64,000 bases of DNA from G965220825 sp965220825 (GTDB lineage: Bacteria > Pseudomonadota > Alphaproteobacteria > UBA828): the NCBI GenBank assembly GCA_965220825.1, contig OZ244839.1, positions 3,162,001-3,226,000 on the forward strand, read 5' to 3'. Below the pieces are notes generated by a model. The model saw nothing but the letters and a program-made list of their open reading frames with translations. It had not been told where the DNA came from and did not search any database. This document shows, one piece after another, positions 50,706-58,381 of this stretch (the stretch's first letter is position 1; every line of letters starts with the position of its first letter). The position numbers were made by a program, and so were the translations under genes.

Positions 50706-51172
50706 GACCGCCTGTCCAGGTTCAGCACGTTTGAGACGCTGCGGTTTCTTCGGCCGTCTAGTTGGCAAGACATTCGGCCGGGGTTTGTCCGCCAAGGGCT
50801 TGGTCGGGTCTGATGGTATTGAACGCGTCGGCGCTGCCGTCGACCCGGATGGCCTGGACGGGGAAAGGGCATGTCGGCCTGGCGCTTGTCGAGGCGTGAG
50901 CTGGAAACGTGGCCCCGGTGGGGCCGTGCAAGTCCGGCGAGCCGGCGTTATGGGCGGTCGCGCGGCGCCCCAACGAGCTGCCCCTTTTTGGTGCGCGGGT
51001 CTCCAGGCCCGCATGTTTTTGTTTTTCGAGAAGAAGAAAAATGCGGGCCTGGAGACCCGCGCACCAAACCTATTGTGGGGGCTTCCTTGCGGTTGATGTG
51101 TCCACCAACCGCTTCGGAGACCCCCAACCTCGTTTCAAGAGCCGCGCCTCATGCCTGTCTGAACGCGCACAC
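50706..51172 (-). mobile_element. Remnant element, copy C: IS481-type transposase tail, hairpin and conserved end
   Basis: It covers most of the 733-base gap between the nuclease gene and glcF. On the minus strand the transposase remnant reads P-F-P-V-Q-A-I-R-V-D-G-S-A-D-A-F-N-T-I-R, then P-D-Q-A-L-G-G-Q-T-P-A-E-C-L-A-N (about 50758-50880). P-F-P-x-x-A-I-x-V-D-G is the strand that normally precedes the D-G-G-S-E-F catalytic segment of IS481-type integrases; here it is joined directly to the C-terminal motif. The hairpin (50987-51068) and conserved end (about 51080-51172) follow. Copy B lacks about 40 bases of the P-F-P-V-Q-A part. Bases 50550-50705 and 51173-51282 show nothing else. Confidence 0.78.
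50987..51068. repeat. Long hairpin of the dispersed repeat (copy C)
   Basis: Arms 50987-51014 and 51041-51068 are perfect 28-base inverted repeats beginning TTTGGTGCGCGGGTCTCC, with a 26-base A/T-rich spacer. Relative to copy B the spacer is nearly its reverse complement, so the hairpin core appears to have inverted. Confidence 0.9.
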
Positions 51173-51282
51173 CGCCGCCGGCGGCCGATCGGATAGCAGG
51201 TGGTCTGTCCGGTTTCAGAACGTAGCCAAGCCATGGCGGGTTTGGGCCGGCTGCAGGGGCCGGTGCTTCGGGCGCGGGGCGC

Positions 51283-52599
51283 TCAGGCTGCGGAGTCGTT
51301 GTCCTCCGGCAGGGCGGTCGGGCGGGGGCCGCCGGTCGCCCAGTCCAGCAGTTCCACCGTATGGACCACCGGCAGGGTGCTGTGGTTCGCGATCTGCGCC
51401 ATGCAGCCGATATTGCCTGCGGCGACCGCCGCCGCGCCGGTGCTTTCTACCGCCGCCGCCTTGCGCCGACCCAGCTCTTGCGCGATTTCCGGCTGGAGCA
51501 GGTTGTAGGTGCCTGCGGAGCCGCAGCAGAAATGCCCGTCCGGCACCTTGCGCACCTCGAACCCGGCGGCCGTGAGCAGCGCGGCGGGCAGCGTGTCGAT
51601 CCGCTGGCCGTGTTGCAGGGAACACGCGGAATGGTAGGCGACCGGCGGCGGGGCGAAGGCGGGCCTCGGGGCAGCCTCCGCCAGGCCCAGGCTGCTCAGC
51701 ACCTCGCTCACGTCGCGCGCGAGGGCGGCGACACGGGCGGCGTCCTCGGCGAATGGCGGATCGTCCTTCAGCAGATGGCCGTAATCCTTGAGCATGGTGC
51801 CGCAGCCGGAGGCGTTGGCGACGACGGCGTCGAGCCCTCCGGCGTCGATCTCCCGGGCGAATGTCGTCACGGCGCGTCTCGCCCAGGCGCGCCCCTCCGC
51901 ACCCTTACCCAGATGGTGGGGGAGGGCGCCGCAGCAGCCCGCGCCCCGGGGGATGACCACCTCGCAACCGTGGCGCACGAGCAGGCGCACGGTGGCCTCG
52001 TTGATCTCGGGCGCGAGTGCGCACTGGACGCAGCCGGTGAGCAGGGCGACACGGGCGCGGCGCGGTGCGGCTGCGGGGATGGTCTGGGGCCGTTCCACCC
52101 AGCTCGGACCGTGGCCCGGCCGGCACGCGAGCCGCAGCAGTGCGCCCAGCCTTCCGCCGAAGAGCGGTGCGGCGAGCGCCGGCGCCCGGGCCGCCAGCAG
52201 GGCGAGCCGCACCAGGCCGGGGCGCGGCAGGACACGGCTCAGGAGCGCACGCAGTGCGCGCTCGAGGAGCGGGCGGCGGTAAGTCGCCTCGATATGCTCG
52301 CGGGCGTGGTCCACCAGATGCATGTAGTCCACGCCGGCAGGGCAGGTGGTCATGCAGGAGAGGCAGGAGAGGCAGCGGTCGATATGGCGTGTGACGGTGT
52401 CATCCGCCGGGTCGTCCGCCTCCAGCATGTCCTTGATGAGGTAGATGCGTCCGCGCGGGCTGTCCCGCTCGTCGCCGAGCACCGCGTAGGTCGGGCAGGC
52501 GGAAAGACAGAGCCCGCAATGGACGCAGGTTCGCAGCACATCGTTCGCCTGGGCGAGCAGAGGCCGGGAAAGCTGGCTTTCGGTGAATCGGGTCTGCAT
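51283..52599 (-). CDS. glcF: Glycolate oxidase iron-sulfur subunit GlcF
   Basis: A 438-residue protein with two 4Fe-4S motifs, C-V-H-C-G-L-C-L-S-A-C-P near residue 25 and C-L-S-C-L-S-C-M-T-T-C-P near 78. Two CCG domains follow (G-C-C-G-A-L-P-H-H near 226, and C-C-G-S-A-G-T-Y near 372). This is the layout of GlcF, which takes electrons from the GlcD/GlcE flavoproteins. ATG 52597-52599 begins just before the first cluster; the longer open frame upstream is antisense to other genes. Neither glcD nor glcE is adjacent; a GlcD-type gene is 38 kb away. It is divergent from the glycosylase-family gene (186 bases). Confidence 0.9.
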   Translation of the reverse strand: MQTRFTESQLSRPLLAQANDVLRTCVHCGLCLSACPTYAVLGDERDSPRGRIYLIKDMLEADDPADDTVTRHIDRCLSCLSCMTTCPAGVDYMHLVDHAREHIEATYRRPLLERALRALLSRVLPRPGLVRLALLAARAPALAAPLFGGRLGALLRLACRPGHGPSWVERPQTIPAAAPRRARVALLTGCVQCALAPEINEATVRLLVRHGCEVVIPRGAGCCGALPHHLGKGAEGRAWARRAVTTFAREIDAGGLDAVVANASGCGTMLKDYGHLLKDDPPFAEDAARVAALARDVSEVLSSLGLAEAAPRPAFAPPPVAYHSACSLQHGQRIDTLPAALLTAAGFEVRKVPDGHFCCGSAGTYNLLQPEIAQELGRRKAAAVESTGAAAVAAGNIGCMAQIANHSTLPVVHTVELLDWATGGPRPTALPEDNDSAA

Positions 52600-52785
52600 C
52601 CTGTAATTTTCCCATCGCGCCGCGCGGCGCCAGTGTAGTCTCTGCGCGAAGGCTTTCCCATCGGCGCGGCGGTCAGAGGGATGAGGCGCATGAAGCACGC
52701 GAGCGGCAACCCGGCGGCAGGCTTCCTCGCAGCGGCGCTCGACGGGGCTGGGCTTCGCGGCAGCGCGGCCCCGCGGTGGGCATAG

Positions 52786-53232
52786 ATGCGCATCTGGAGC
52801 CTGCATCCCCGCTATCTCGACGCAAAGGGGTTGGTGGCCTTGTGGCGGGAGGCGCTGCTGGCGCAGGCGGTGCTGCGCGGGCGGACCAAGGGGTACCGCC
52901 ATCACCCGCAGCTCGCGCGGTTTCGAGAGCAGCCCGAGCCCGCAGGCGCCATTGCGGCCTATCTCCGCGGCGTGCTTGCGGAGGCCGAGGAACGAAACTA
53001 CCGCTTCGACGGGAGCCGGATCGCGCCGGGGCCGGAGCCCGCCCCTGCCTCCATGACGGTTGCCCGCGGGCAGCTTCTCCACGAATGGGCCCATCTGGGT
53101 GCCAAGCTCGCCGAGCGGGACAGGGAGCGGGCGGCGCAGAACGCGGCGGTGGCCGAGCCTGCGCCGCATCCGCTCTTCCGCGTGGTGGCGGGTGGCGTGG
53201 CGGCGTGGGAAGCGGATGCGGGGCGGCGCTAG
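52786..53232 (+). CDS. Pyrimidine-dimer DNA glycosylase-family protein
   Basis: A 148-residue protein that starts M-R-I-W-S-L-H-P-R-Y-L-D-A-K-G-L-V-A-L-W and continues R-G-R-T-K-G-Y-R-H-H-P-Q-L-x-R-F. This is the signature of the Pyr_excise family (relatives of T4 endonuclease V). The T4 enzyme cuts the glycosyl bond at thymine dimers and nicks the DNA. The bacterial branch is largely untested. The C-terminal half is variable and Ala/Glu-rich. No other repair gene is nearby. ATG 52786 is fixed by the conserved N-terminus. Confidence 0.78.
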   Translation: MRIWSLHPRYLDAKGLVALWREALLAQAVLRGRTKGYRHHPQLARFREQPEPAGAIAAYLRGVLAEAEERNYRFDGSRIAPGPEPAPASMTVARGQLLHEWAHLGAKLAERDRERAAQNAAVAEPAPHPLFRVVAGGVAAWEADAGRR

Positions 53233-53370
53233 CCGCGCGAAGTGTTCGCGGGACCATTCCGTCGAGGCGGGTCCACCTTTCCGAATCACTGAATCCCCGC
53301 TTGTGCCGCGCGGTTGACTCGGGCGGCGGGGTGCGTCGGAGTCGGGCGAGAGCGGCGCGACGGGGAGGCT

Positions 53371-54966
53371 ATGAAGGTCGATTACGTGGTGATCGGCGCG
53401 GGCTCGACGGGGTGCGTCGTCGCCGCGCGGCTCTCGGAGGATGGAAGGCGCCGGGTACTGCTTCTGGAGGCCGGCGGCTCCGACCGCCGGCCCGCGATCC
53501 AGATACCGGCGGCGAGCATGCTCTTCGCGATCGCGAACCCGCGCTATGACTGGTGCTATCGCGCGGAGCCCGATCCCACCCGCGGCGGGCGAAAGGATTT
53601 CATGCCGCGCGGCCGGGTGCTGGGCGGAACCAGCTCCATCAATGCCATGTCCTACGTCCGCGGCAGCCCGGAAGATTATGACGGCTGGGCCGCGGCGGGT
53701 TGCAGCGGCTGGGGCTTCGCGGACGTCCTGCCCTATTTCCGCCGTTCCGAAGATTTCGAGGGCGGTCCGGATGAATATCGGGGTGCCGGCGGGCCGCTCT
53801 CGGTCTCCCACATCCGAACGCTCCATCCGCTTTCGGAGGCTTTCCTCGAGGCCTGCGTCCATGCGGGCCTCCGGCGGCGTACCGATATCAACCTGCCCCC
53901 GCAGGAAGGCGTGGGCTTCGTGCAGGCAAGCCAGAAACGAGGCGCCCGGCACAGCGCGGCGCGCGCCTATCTGTGGCCGGCGCGGCGGCGGGCGAACCTC
54001 TCCGTCCTCACCCGCGCCCGCGTGCGGCGTATCGTCGTCGAGGGCGGGCGCGCAACCGCCGTGGACTATGTCCGGGGCGCGGGCACGGCACGTGCCGAGG
54101 CCGGGCGCGCGGTGGTTCTGTGCGCCGGCGCCATCGCCTCCCCCCAGCTTCTGATGCTCTCCGGCGTCGGCCCCGCCTCTCATCTACGCGAGCACGGCAT
54201 CACGCCTCTGCACGACCTGCCGGGCGTCGGCGAGAACTTGCAGGACCATGCCGGGATCGCGCAGATCGCCTGGGTGAACCGCACCACCTACAACATGCAG
54301 GCGGGGCGGACGGGGATGCTGCTCCATGGCGTGCGCTGGCTGCTGACGCGCTCCGGCCCCGCCGCGAGCCCGGTGGCCCAGGTCTGCGGCTACCGGCGTA
54401 TTCTCGCAGGCGCCGGCGCCGGTACTCAGGTGCAGTATCTCTTCACGCCCGGCGGCTACGCGCTCGCGGAATCGGGCCCCGTCATGTTCAAGAGGCCCGC
54501 CGTTACCGGCCTCACCAATCTGCACAAACCGCGATCCCGGGGGACCGTCCGCCTCAAATCCGCCGATCCGCTGGACCAGCCGGCGATCCAGCCCAACCTC
54601 TTTGGAGACGAGCATGATCTCGAGACGCTGCGGGAGGGCGCGCGTTTCTTCCGCAACGTTTTTGCCGCCCCGCCGCTTGCCCGCTTCGTCACGGGCGAAT
54701 ATCTGCCGGGCGAAATGGTGCAGACCGACGACGAGTGGCGGGACTATGTCCGGCAGAGCGCCACCGGCGTCTACCATCCCGCGGGCAGCTGCAAAATGGG
54801 GCTCGACGAACGGGCGGTGGTGGACCCCAATCTCAAGGTCCGTGGGCTGGAAGGTCTTTATGTCGCCGACGCCTCCATTATGCCGGCCATCGTCAGCGCC
54901 AATCTCAACGCGAACTGCATAATGATCGGCGAAAAGGCCTCGGACCTGATAAAGGCCGCCGCCTGA
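53371..54966 (+). CDS. GMC-family FAD oxidoreductase (choline dehydrogenase-like)
   Basis: A 531-residue glucose-methanol-choline oxidoreductase. V-I-G-A-G-S-T-G-C-V-V-A-A is the FAD loop near the N-terminus, with L-L-L-E-A-G-G following. P-R-G-R-V-L-G-G-T-S-S-I-N-A-M is GMC signature 1, and G-A-I-A-S-P-Q-L-L-M-L-S-G-V-G is signature 2. The C-terminal V-Y-H-P-A-G-S-C-K-M-G holds the active-site His. It oxidises an alcohol to aldehyde or acid. ATG 53371 is preceded by GGGGAGG; the longer frame is less likely. It is the first gene of the ten-gene run that continues to the right edge. Confidence 0.9.
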   Translation: MKVDYVVIGAGSTGCVVAARLSEDGRRRVLLLEAGGSDRRPAIQIPAASMLFAIANPRYDWCYRAEPDPTRGGRKDFMPRGRVLGGTSSINAMSYVRGSPEDYDGWAAAGCSGWGFADVLPYFRRSEDFEGGPDEYRGAGGPLSVSHIRTLHPLSEAFLEACVHAGLRRRTDINLPPQEGVGFVQASQKRGARHSAARAYLWPARRRANLSVLTRARVRRIVVEGGRATAVDYVRGAGTARAEAGRAVVLCAGAIASPQLLMLSGVGPASHLREHGITPLHDLPGVGENLQDHAGIAQIAWVNRTTYNMQAGRTGMLLHGVRWLLTRSGPAASPVAQVCGYRRILAGAGAGTQVQYLFTPGGYALAESGPVMFKRPAVTGLTNLHKPRSRGTVRLKSADPLDQPAIQPNLFGDEHDLETLREGARFFRNVFAAPPLARFVTGEYLPGEMVQTDDEWRDYVRQSATGVYHPAGSCKMGLDERAVVDPNLKVRGLEGLYVADASIMPAIVSANLNANCIMIGEKASDLIKAAA

Positions 54967-55012
54967 GCAGTCGCCAGGACAACGCCCGAAAGACGCACGC
55001 AAGGAGAAAGGC

Positions 55013-55321
55013 ATGCCGTTCACCGTTTGTGCCACCCTCAGGGTGAAGGAGAAACACCGCGCGGAGTTCGCGCAACGCATCAAGCGGCACGCTCGCAACA
55101 CGGTGACGCGCGAGCGTGGCTGCATAAGCTTCGAGGTCTCGGCCGACCGGGACGAGCCGCGACGCTTCCTGTTCTATGAGGTTTACGATACGGAGGACGA
55201 CTTCAAGGCCCACATGAAGACCCCGTGGACGGAGCGGCATTTCGCGCAGACCAAGCATATGCTGGACGGCGACTGGCAGATGGTCGGCCTCTGCGACCGG
55301 ATCGCCGCCCCCAACAAGTAG
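55013..55321 (+). CDS. Antibiotic-biosynthesis-monooxygenase (ABM) domain protein
   Basis: A 102-residue ABM/YgiN-like dimeric alpha-beta barrel protein. F-T-V-C-A-T-L-R-V-K-E opens the first strand. R-E-R-G-C-I-S-F-E-V-S is the central strand, R-F-L-F-Y-E-V-Y-D the next, and H-M-K-T-P-W-T-E-R-H-F follows, all in the order of quinol monooxygenases. Such proteins oxygenate quinols or aromatic rings without cofactors, or only bind them. ATG 55013 follows AAGGAGAAAGG. It is followed 23 bases later by the persulfide dioxygenase fusion. Confidence 0.85.
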   Translation: MPFTVCATLRVKEKHRAEFAQRIKRHARNTVTRERGCISFEVSADRDEPRRFLFYEVYDTEDDFKAHMKTPWTERHFAQTKHMLDGDWQMVGLCDRIAAPNK

Positions 55322-55344
55322 GAGAGATGCTGCGGAGGCGAGCC

Positions 55345-56385
55345 ATGATCTTCCGTCAGTTCTATGATCTGGAATCCGGCAGCTACACCTATCTGCTGGC
55401 GAATCGACCGGGGGGCGAGGCGCTCATCATCGATCCGGTGCGCGAGCGCGTGGACCGCTACCTTTTGCTGCTGGAAGAGTTGGACCTCACCCTCGCCAAG
55501 GTGCTGGATACCCACGTCCATGCGGACCATGTCAGCGGCATGGCCGCACTCCGCGACCGCACGAAATGCGTTACCGTCATGGGACGGGAGGCGCCGGTGG
55601 ACGTCGTCTCCATGCGCGTGAGCGACGGGGACGTCATCGAAATCGACGGGCTCGCGCTCACGGTGCTCCACACGCCGGGCCACACGAGCGATTCCTACAG
55701 TTTCCTCATGGAGGACAGGGTGTTCACCGGCGATACGCTGCTGATCCGCGGCACGGGCCGCACGGACTTTCAGAACGGCGACCCGATGGTGCAGTATGAT
55801 TCTCTGTTCAACAAGCTGCTCACCCTTGCCGACGAGACGCTGGTCTATCCGGGCCACGACTACAAGGGGGACACCGTCTCCACCATCGGAGAGGAGAAAC
55901 GCTGCAACCCGAGGCTCCAGGTCTCGTCGGCCGCGGAATATGCCGCGATCATGAACGGTCTGAACCTCGCCAACCCCAAGATGATGGATGTGGCGGTTCC
56001 GGCGAACCTGCGCGTGGGCCGTGACCAGAGGGACGAGACCCATCCCGGTTGCGCGCTCACGCCGGCGCGCATCATGCAGGAATGCCGGACGTCCGAATGG
56101 ATCCTCGTGGACCTTCGGGAAGGGGGCGAGCGGGCGCGCGAAGGGACGATCCCCGGCTCTCTTCACGCGCCCTACGGCATGCTCGCGGAGACTCTCGGCC
56201 CCGGCGGACTGCTGCGTGCCCTTGCCGAGCGCCCGGGTCACAGGTTGATCTATTACTGTGCGTTCGGCGAACGCTCGGCCATGGCGGTCGATGCCTCCCG
56301 CGAGCACGGCCTCGAGAATGTCTGCCACATGATCGGCGGCCTCGCCGCCTGGAAGGAGGCGGGCGGCGACATCGGCCAGACGTGA
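55345..56385 (+). CDS. Persulfide dioxygenase (ETHE1/Blh type) fused to rhodanese
   Basis: A 346-residue fusion. Residues 1-240 are an ETHE1-like MBL domain: H57-V-H59-A-D61-H62, then H113 (T-P-G-H-T) and H171 (P-G-H-D), with the single-iron ligands H57, H113 and D130. Residues 240-346 are a rhodanese domain with the sulfur-carrying C305 in Y-Y-C-A-F-G-E-R. Such fusions oxidise glutathione persulfide to sulfite, and the rhodanese transfers the second sulfur. Sulfur oxidation is not obviously related to the surrounding catabolic genes. Start ATG 55345 follows GCGGAGG. It may detoxify sulfide or persulfides formed by the molybdenum-enzyme maturation or thiol chemistry of the pathway. Confidence 0.88.
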   Translation: MIFRQFYDLESGSYTYLLANRPGGEALIIDPVRERVDRYLLLLEELDLTLAKVLDTHVHADHVSGMAALRDRTKCVTVMGREAPVDVVSMRVSDGDVIEIDGLALTVLHTPGHTSDSYSFLMEDRVFTGDTLLIRGTGRTDFQNGDPMVQYDSLFNKLLTLADETLVYPGHDYKGDTVSTIGEEKRCNPRLQVSSAAEYAAIMNGLNLANPKMMDVAVPANLRVGRDQRDETHPGCALTPARIMQECRTSEWILVDLREGGERAREGTIPGSLHAPYGMLAETLGPGGLLRALAERPGHRLIYYCAFGERSAMAVDASREHGLENVCHMIGGLAAWKEAGGDIGQT

Positions 56386-56446
56386 CAGCCCGCCCCGCGA
56401 TCAAGGCGGTCCGGTGGGAAAAGCAGCAGAGAGAGAAGGAACCGGC

Positions 56447-57553
56447 ATGAAGCTCGGCATGTTCATGATGCCCGTCAACGACCATCGGCGGGACACGCAC
56501 ACGGTCCTCAAGGAGGATGTGGAGATCGCGGTAGCCTGTGACGCTCTCGGCTTCGACGAGTTCTGGGTCGGCGAGCACTACACCACATTGAGCGAACCGG
56601 TGACCTGTCCGTTCATGTTCCTCGCGAACCTGATCGCCCGTTCCACCCATATGAAGCTCGGCACCGGCGTGGTGAATCTGCCCCAGCGCCATCCCGTGCA
56701 GACGGCGGCACATGCCGCGCTTCTCGACCATCTGAGCGACGGCAGGCTCATCCTCGGCGTGAGCCCCGGTGGTCTGGTAAGCGACTTCGAGATGTTCGGC
56801 GTTACCGACCCCGGCATTCGCCGCGAGATGGCGAGCGAATCCATCGAGACCGTCCTCAAGCTCTGGGAGGGCGAGCCGCCCTACCGTATCGAGGGCAAGT
56901 ACTGGACCGCCCGCCTCGAGGACTATCACCTGCCGGAGCTCGGGGTGGGCGCCATGATCAAGCCGTACCAGAAACCCCATCCGCCGCTGGTGGCGTCCGC
57001 CATGAGCCCCAATTCCGGCAGCACCTACGCCGCCGGCAGGCGCGGCTGGGGCGTGATCTCGGCGAACTTCGTGCCGGTTCCCACCGTCCGCTCCCACTGG
57101 GAGGGTTTCACGGCGGGTTGTGCGGATGCCGGCCGGGCGCCGATGTCCGAAGACTGGCGCGTCGCCCGCTCCATCTTCGTCGCGCCGAACGACGCGGAGG
57201 CCCGGGATTATGTGCGCGAGCCGGACGGTCCGTTCGCCCACTATTACGGCTATCTCGTGGAACTCATAAAACGCGCGGCCTTCCACGCCATCATGAAGGA
57301 CGGCCCCGATATGGCGGACGACGCGGTAACGCCGGACTATGCGTGCGAGCGTTTCATCGTCGCCGGAAGCCCGGAAAGCGTGGCGGAGCAACTGCTGGCG
57401 CTGCGGCAGGAGGTGGGGCCGTTCGGCACCGTTCTGATGACCGCCACCGATTGCAGAAACGAGGCGCACAAGGCGCGGCTTCTGGACTCCATGCGGCTGA
57501 TGGCCGAAGAGGTCATGCCGAGGCTGCGGCACGCGGTGGGCGCGCCGGCCTGA
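56447..57553 (+). CDS. Luciferase-like (LLM-class) flavin-dependent oxidoreductase
   Basis: A 368-residue TIM-barrel protein of the bacterial-luciferase family, using FMNH2 supplied by another enzyme or F420 in some branches. G-F-D-E-F-W-V-G-E-H-Y near residue 28 is the hallmark; T-G-V-V-N-L-P-Q-R-H-P near 65 follows. G-R-L-I-L-G-V-S-P-G-G and F-G-V-T-D form the flavin site region. S-A-M-S-P-N-S-G-S occurs near 180. The C-terminal part has V-A-G-S-P-E-S-V-A-E-Q. ATG 56447 follows GAGAGAAGGA. A flavin reductase gene is not visible in the run. A monooxygenase step on an aromatic or cyclic substrate is the usual role. Confidence 0.87.
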   Translation: MKLGMFMMPVNDHRRDTHTVLKEDVEIAVACDALGFDEFWVGEHYTTLSEPVTCPFMFLANLIARSTHMKLGTGVVNLPQRHPVQTAAHAALLDHLSDGRLILGVSPGGLVSDFEMFGVTDPGIRREMASESIETVLKLWEGEPPYRIEGKYWTARLEDYHLPELGVGAMIKPYQKPHPPLVASAMSPNSGSTYAAGRRGWGVISANFVPVPTVRSHWEGFTAGCADAGRAPMSEDWRVARSIFVAPNDAEARDYVREPDGPFAHYYGYLVELIKRAAFHAIMKDGPDMADDAVTPDYACERFIVAGSPESVAEQLLALRQEVGPFGTVLMTATDCRNEAHKARLLDSMRLMAEEVMPRLRHAVGAPA

Positions 57554-57578
57554 GGCGGTCGCAGGACGGGTGGCGGAT

Positions 57579-58346
57579 ATGGCCGGCGCGCTTCAAGGCA
57601 TCCATGCCCTTGTCACCGGCGGCGGCAAGGGCATCGGGGCGGCGATCGCGGCACGCCTCGCCGCCGAGGGCGCGACGCTCACCGTCGCCGGCCGCGACGA
57701 GGCGGCGCTTGCGGCGACGGCCGCTGCGATCGCGGGCGCAACGGCCGTGCGCCTCGACGTCACGGACCGGGCGGCCGTCCGCCGCGTGTTCGCCGAAGCG
57801 GCGGAACGCGCCGGGCCCGTCCTGATCCTGGTCCCCAATGCGGGCGCCGTCGCAACGGCGCCGCTGGACCGGCTGGCAACGGCCGATGTGGAGGCCATGA
57901 TGGCGGTCAACTTATACGGCGCCTTCCACGCCATCCAGGCCGCGCTGCCGGGGATGCTGGACGCCGGATGGGGCCGCGTGGTGACCGTCGCGAGCCTCGC
58001 CGGCATCGACGCATCCCCCTATCTCGCGGGCTATGTCGCCTCCAAGCACGCCGTGGTCGGCCTGACCAAGGCGCTTGCGCTGGAGGTCGCCGCCAAGGGC
58101 ATCACGGCAAACGCCGTCTGCCCCGGCTATGTGGAAACGGACATGGTGGATACGGCCGTCGCCAGGATCAAGGCGCGCACGGGCCTCGGCGATGCGGAGG
58201 TGCGGGCGTCGCTCCTTGCCAACAATCCGCGCGGCAAGTTCATTCTGCCGGAGGAGGTCGCGGCCTGCGCCGCCTGGCTCTGCCTGCCGGGCTCGGAATC
58301 GGTGAACGGGCAGGCGATCGCCATTTCCGGCGGCGGCCGCGCCTGA
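57579..58346 (+). CDS. Short-chain dehydrogenase/reductase
   Basis: A 255-residue classical SDR. T-G-G-G-K-G-I-G (13-20) is the cofactor loop, and N-A-G-A-V-A-T near 88 follows. The catalytic Ser is in V-A-S-L-A-G, and Y-V-A-S-K-H supplies Tyr and Lys. The C-terminus has P-G-Y-V-E-T-D-M, typical of 3-hydroxyacyl or 3-ketoacyl reductases. ATG 57579 is preferred to GTG 57570 because AGGACGG lies 10 bases before the ATG but abuts the GTG. It would interconvert an alcohol and ketone of the pathway with NAD(P). The dienelactone hydrolase fusion gene begins 36 bases after the stop. Confidence 0.88.
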   Translation: MAGALQGIHALVTGGGKGIGAAIAARLAAEGATLTVAGRDEAALAATAAAIAGATAVRLDVTDRAAVRRVFAEAAERAGPVLILVPNAGAVATAPLDRLATADVEAMMAVNLYGAFHAIQAALPGMLDAGWGRVVTVASLAGIDASPYLAGYVASKHAVVGLTKALALEVAAKGITANAVCPGYVETDMVDTAVARIKARTGLGDAEVRASLLANNPRGKFILPEEVAACAAWLCLPGSESVNGQAIAISGGGRA

Positions 58347-58381
58347 CAAGCGGCACCGGCCGCGAGAGAGCGGAGAGGTTC

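Noticed and set aside
52600..54183. Long upstream extension of glcF
   Set aside because: It is antisense to the glycosylase-family and GMC genes; the iron-sulfur protein starts at 52599.
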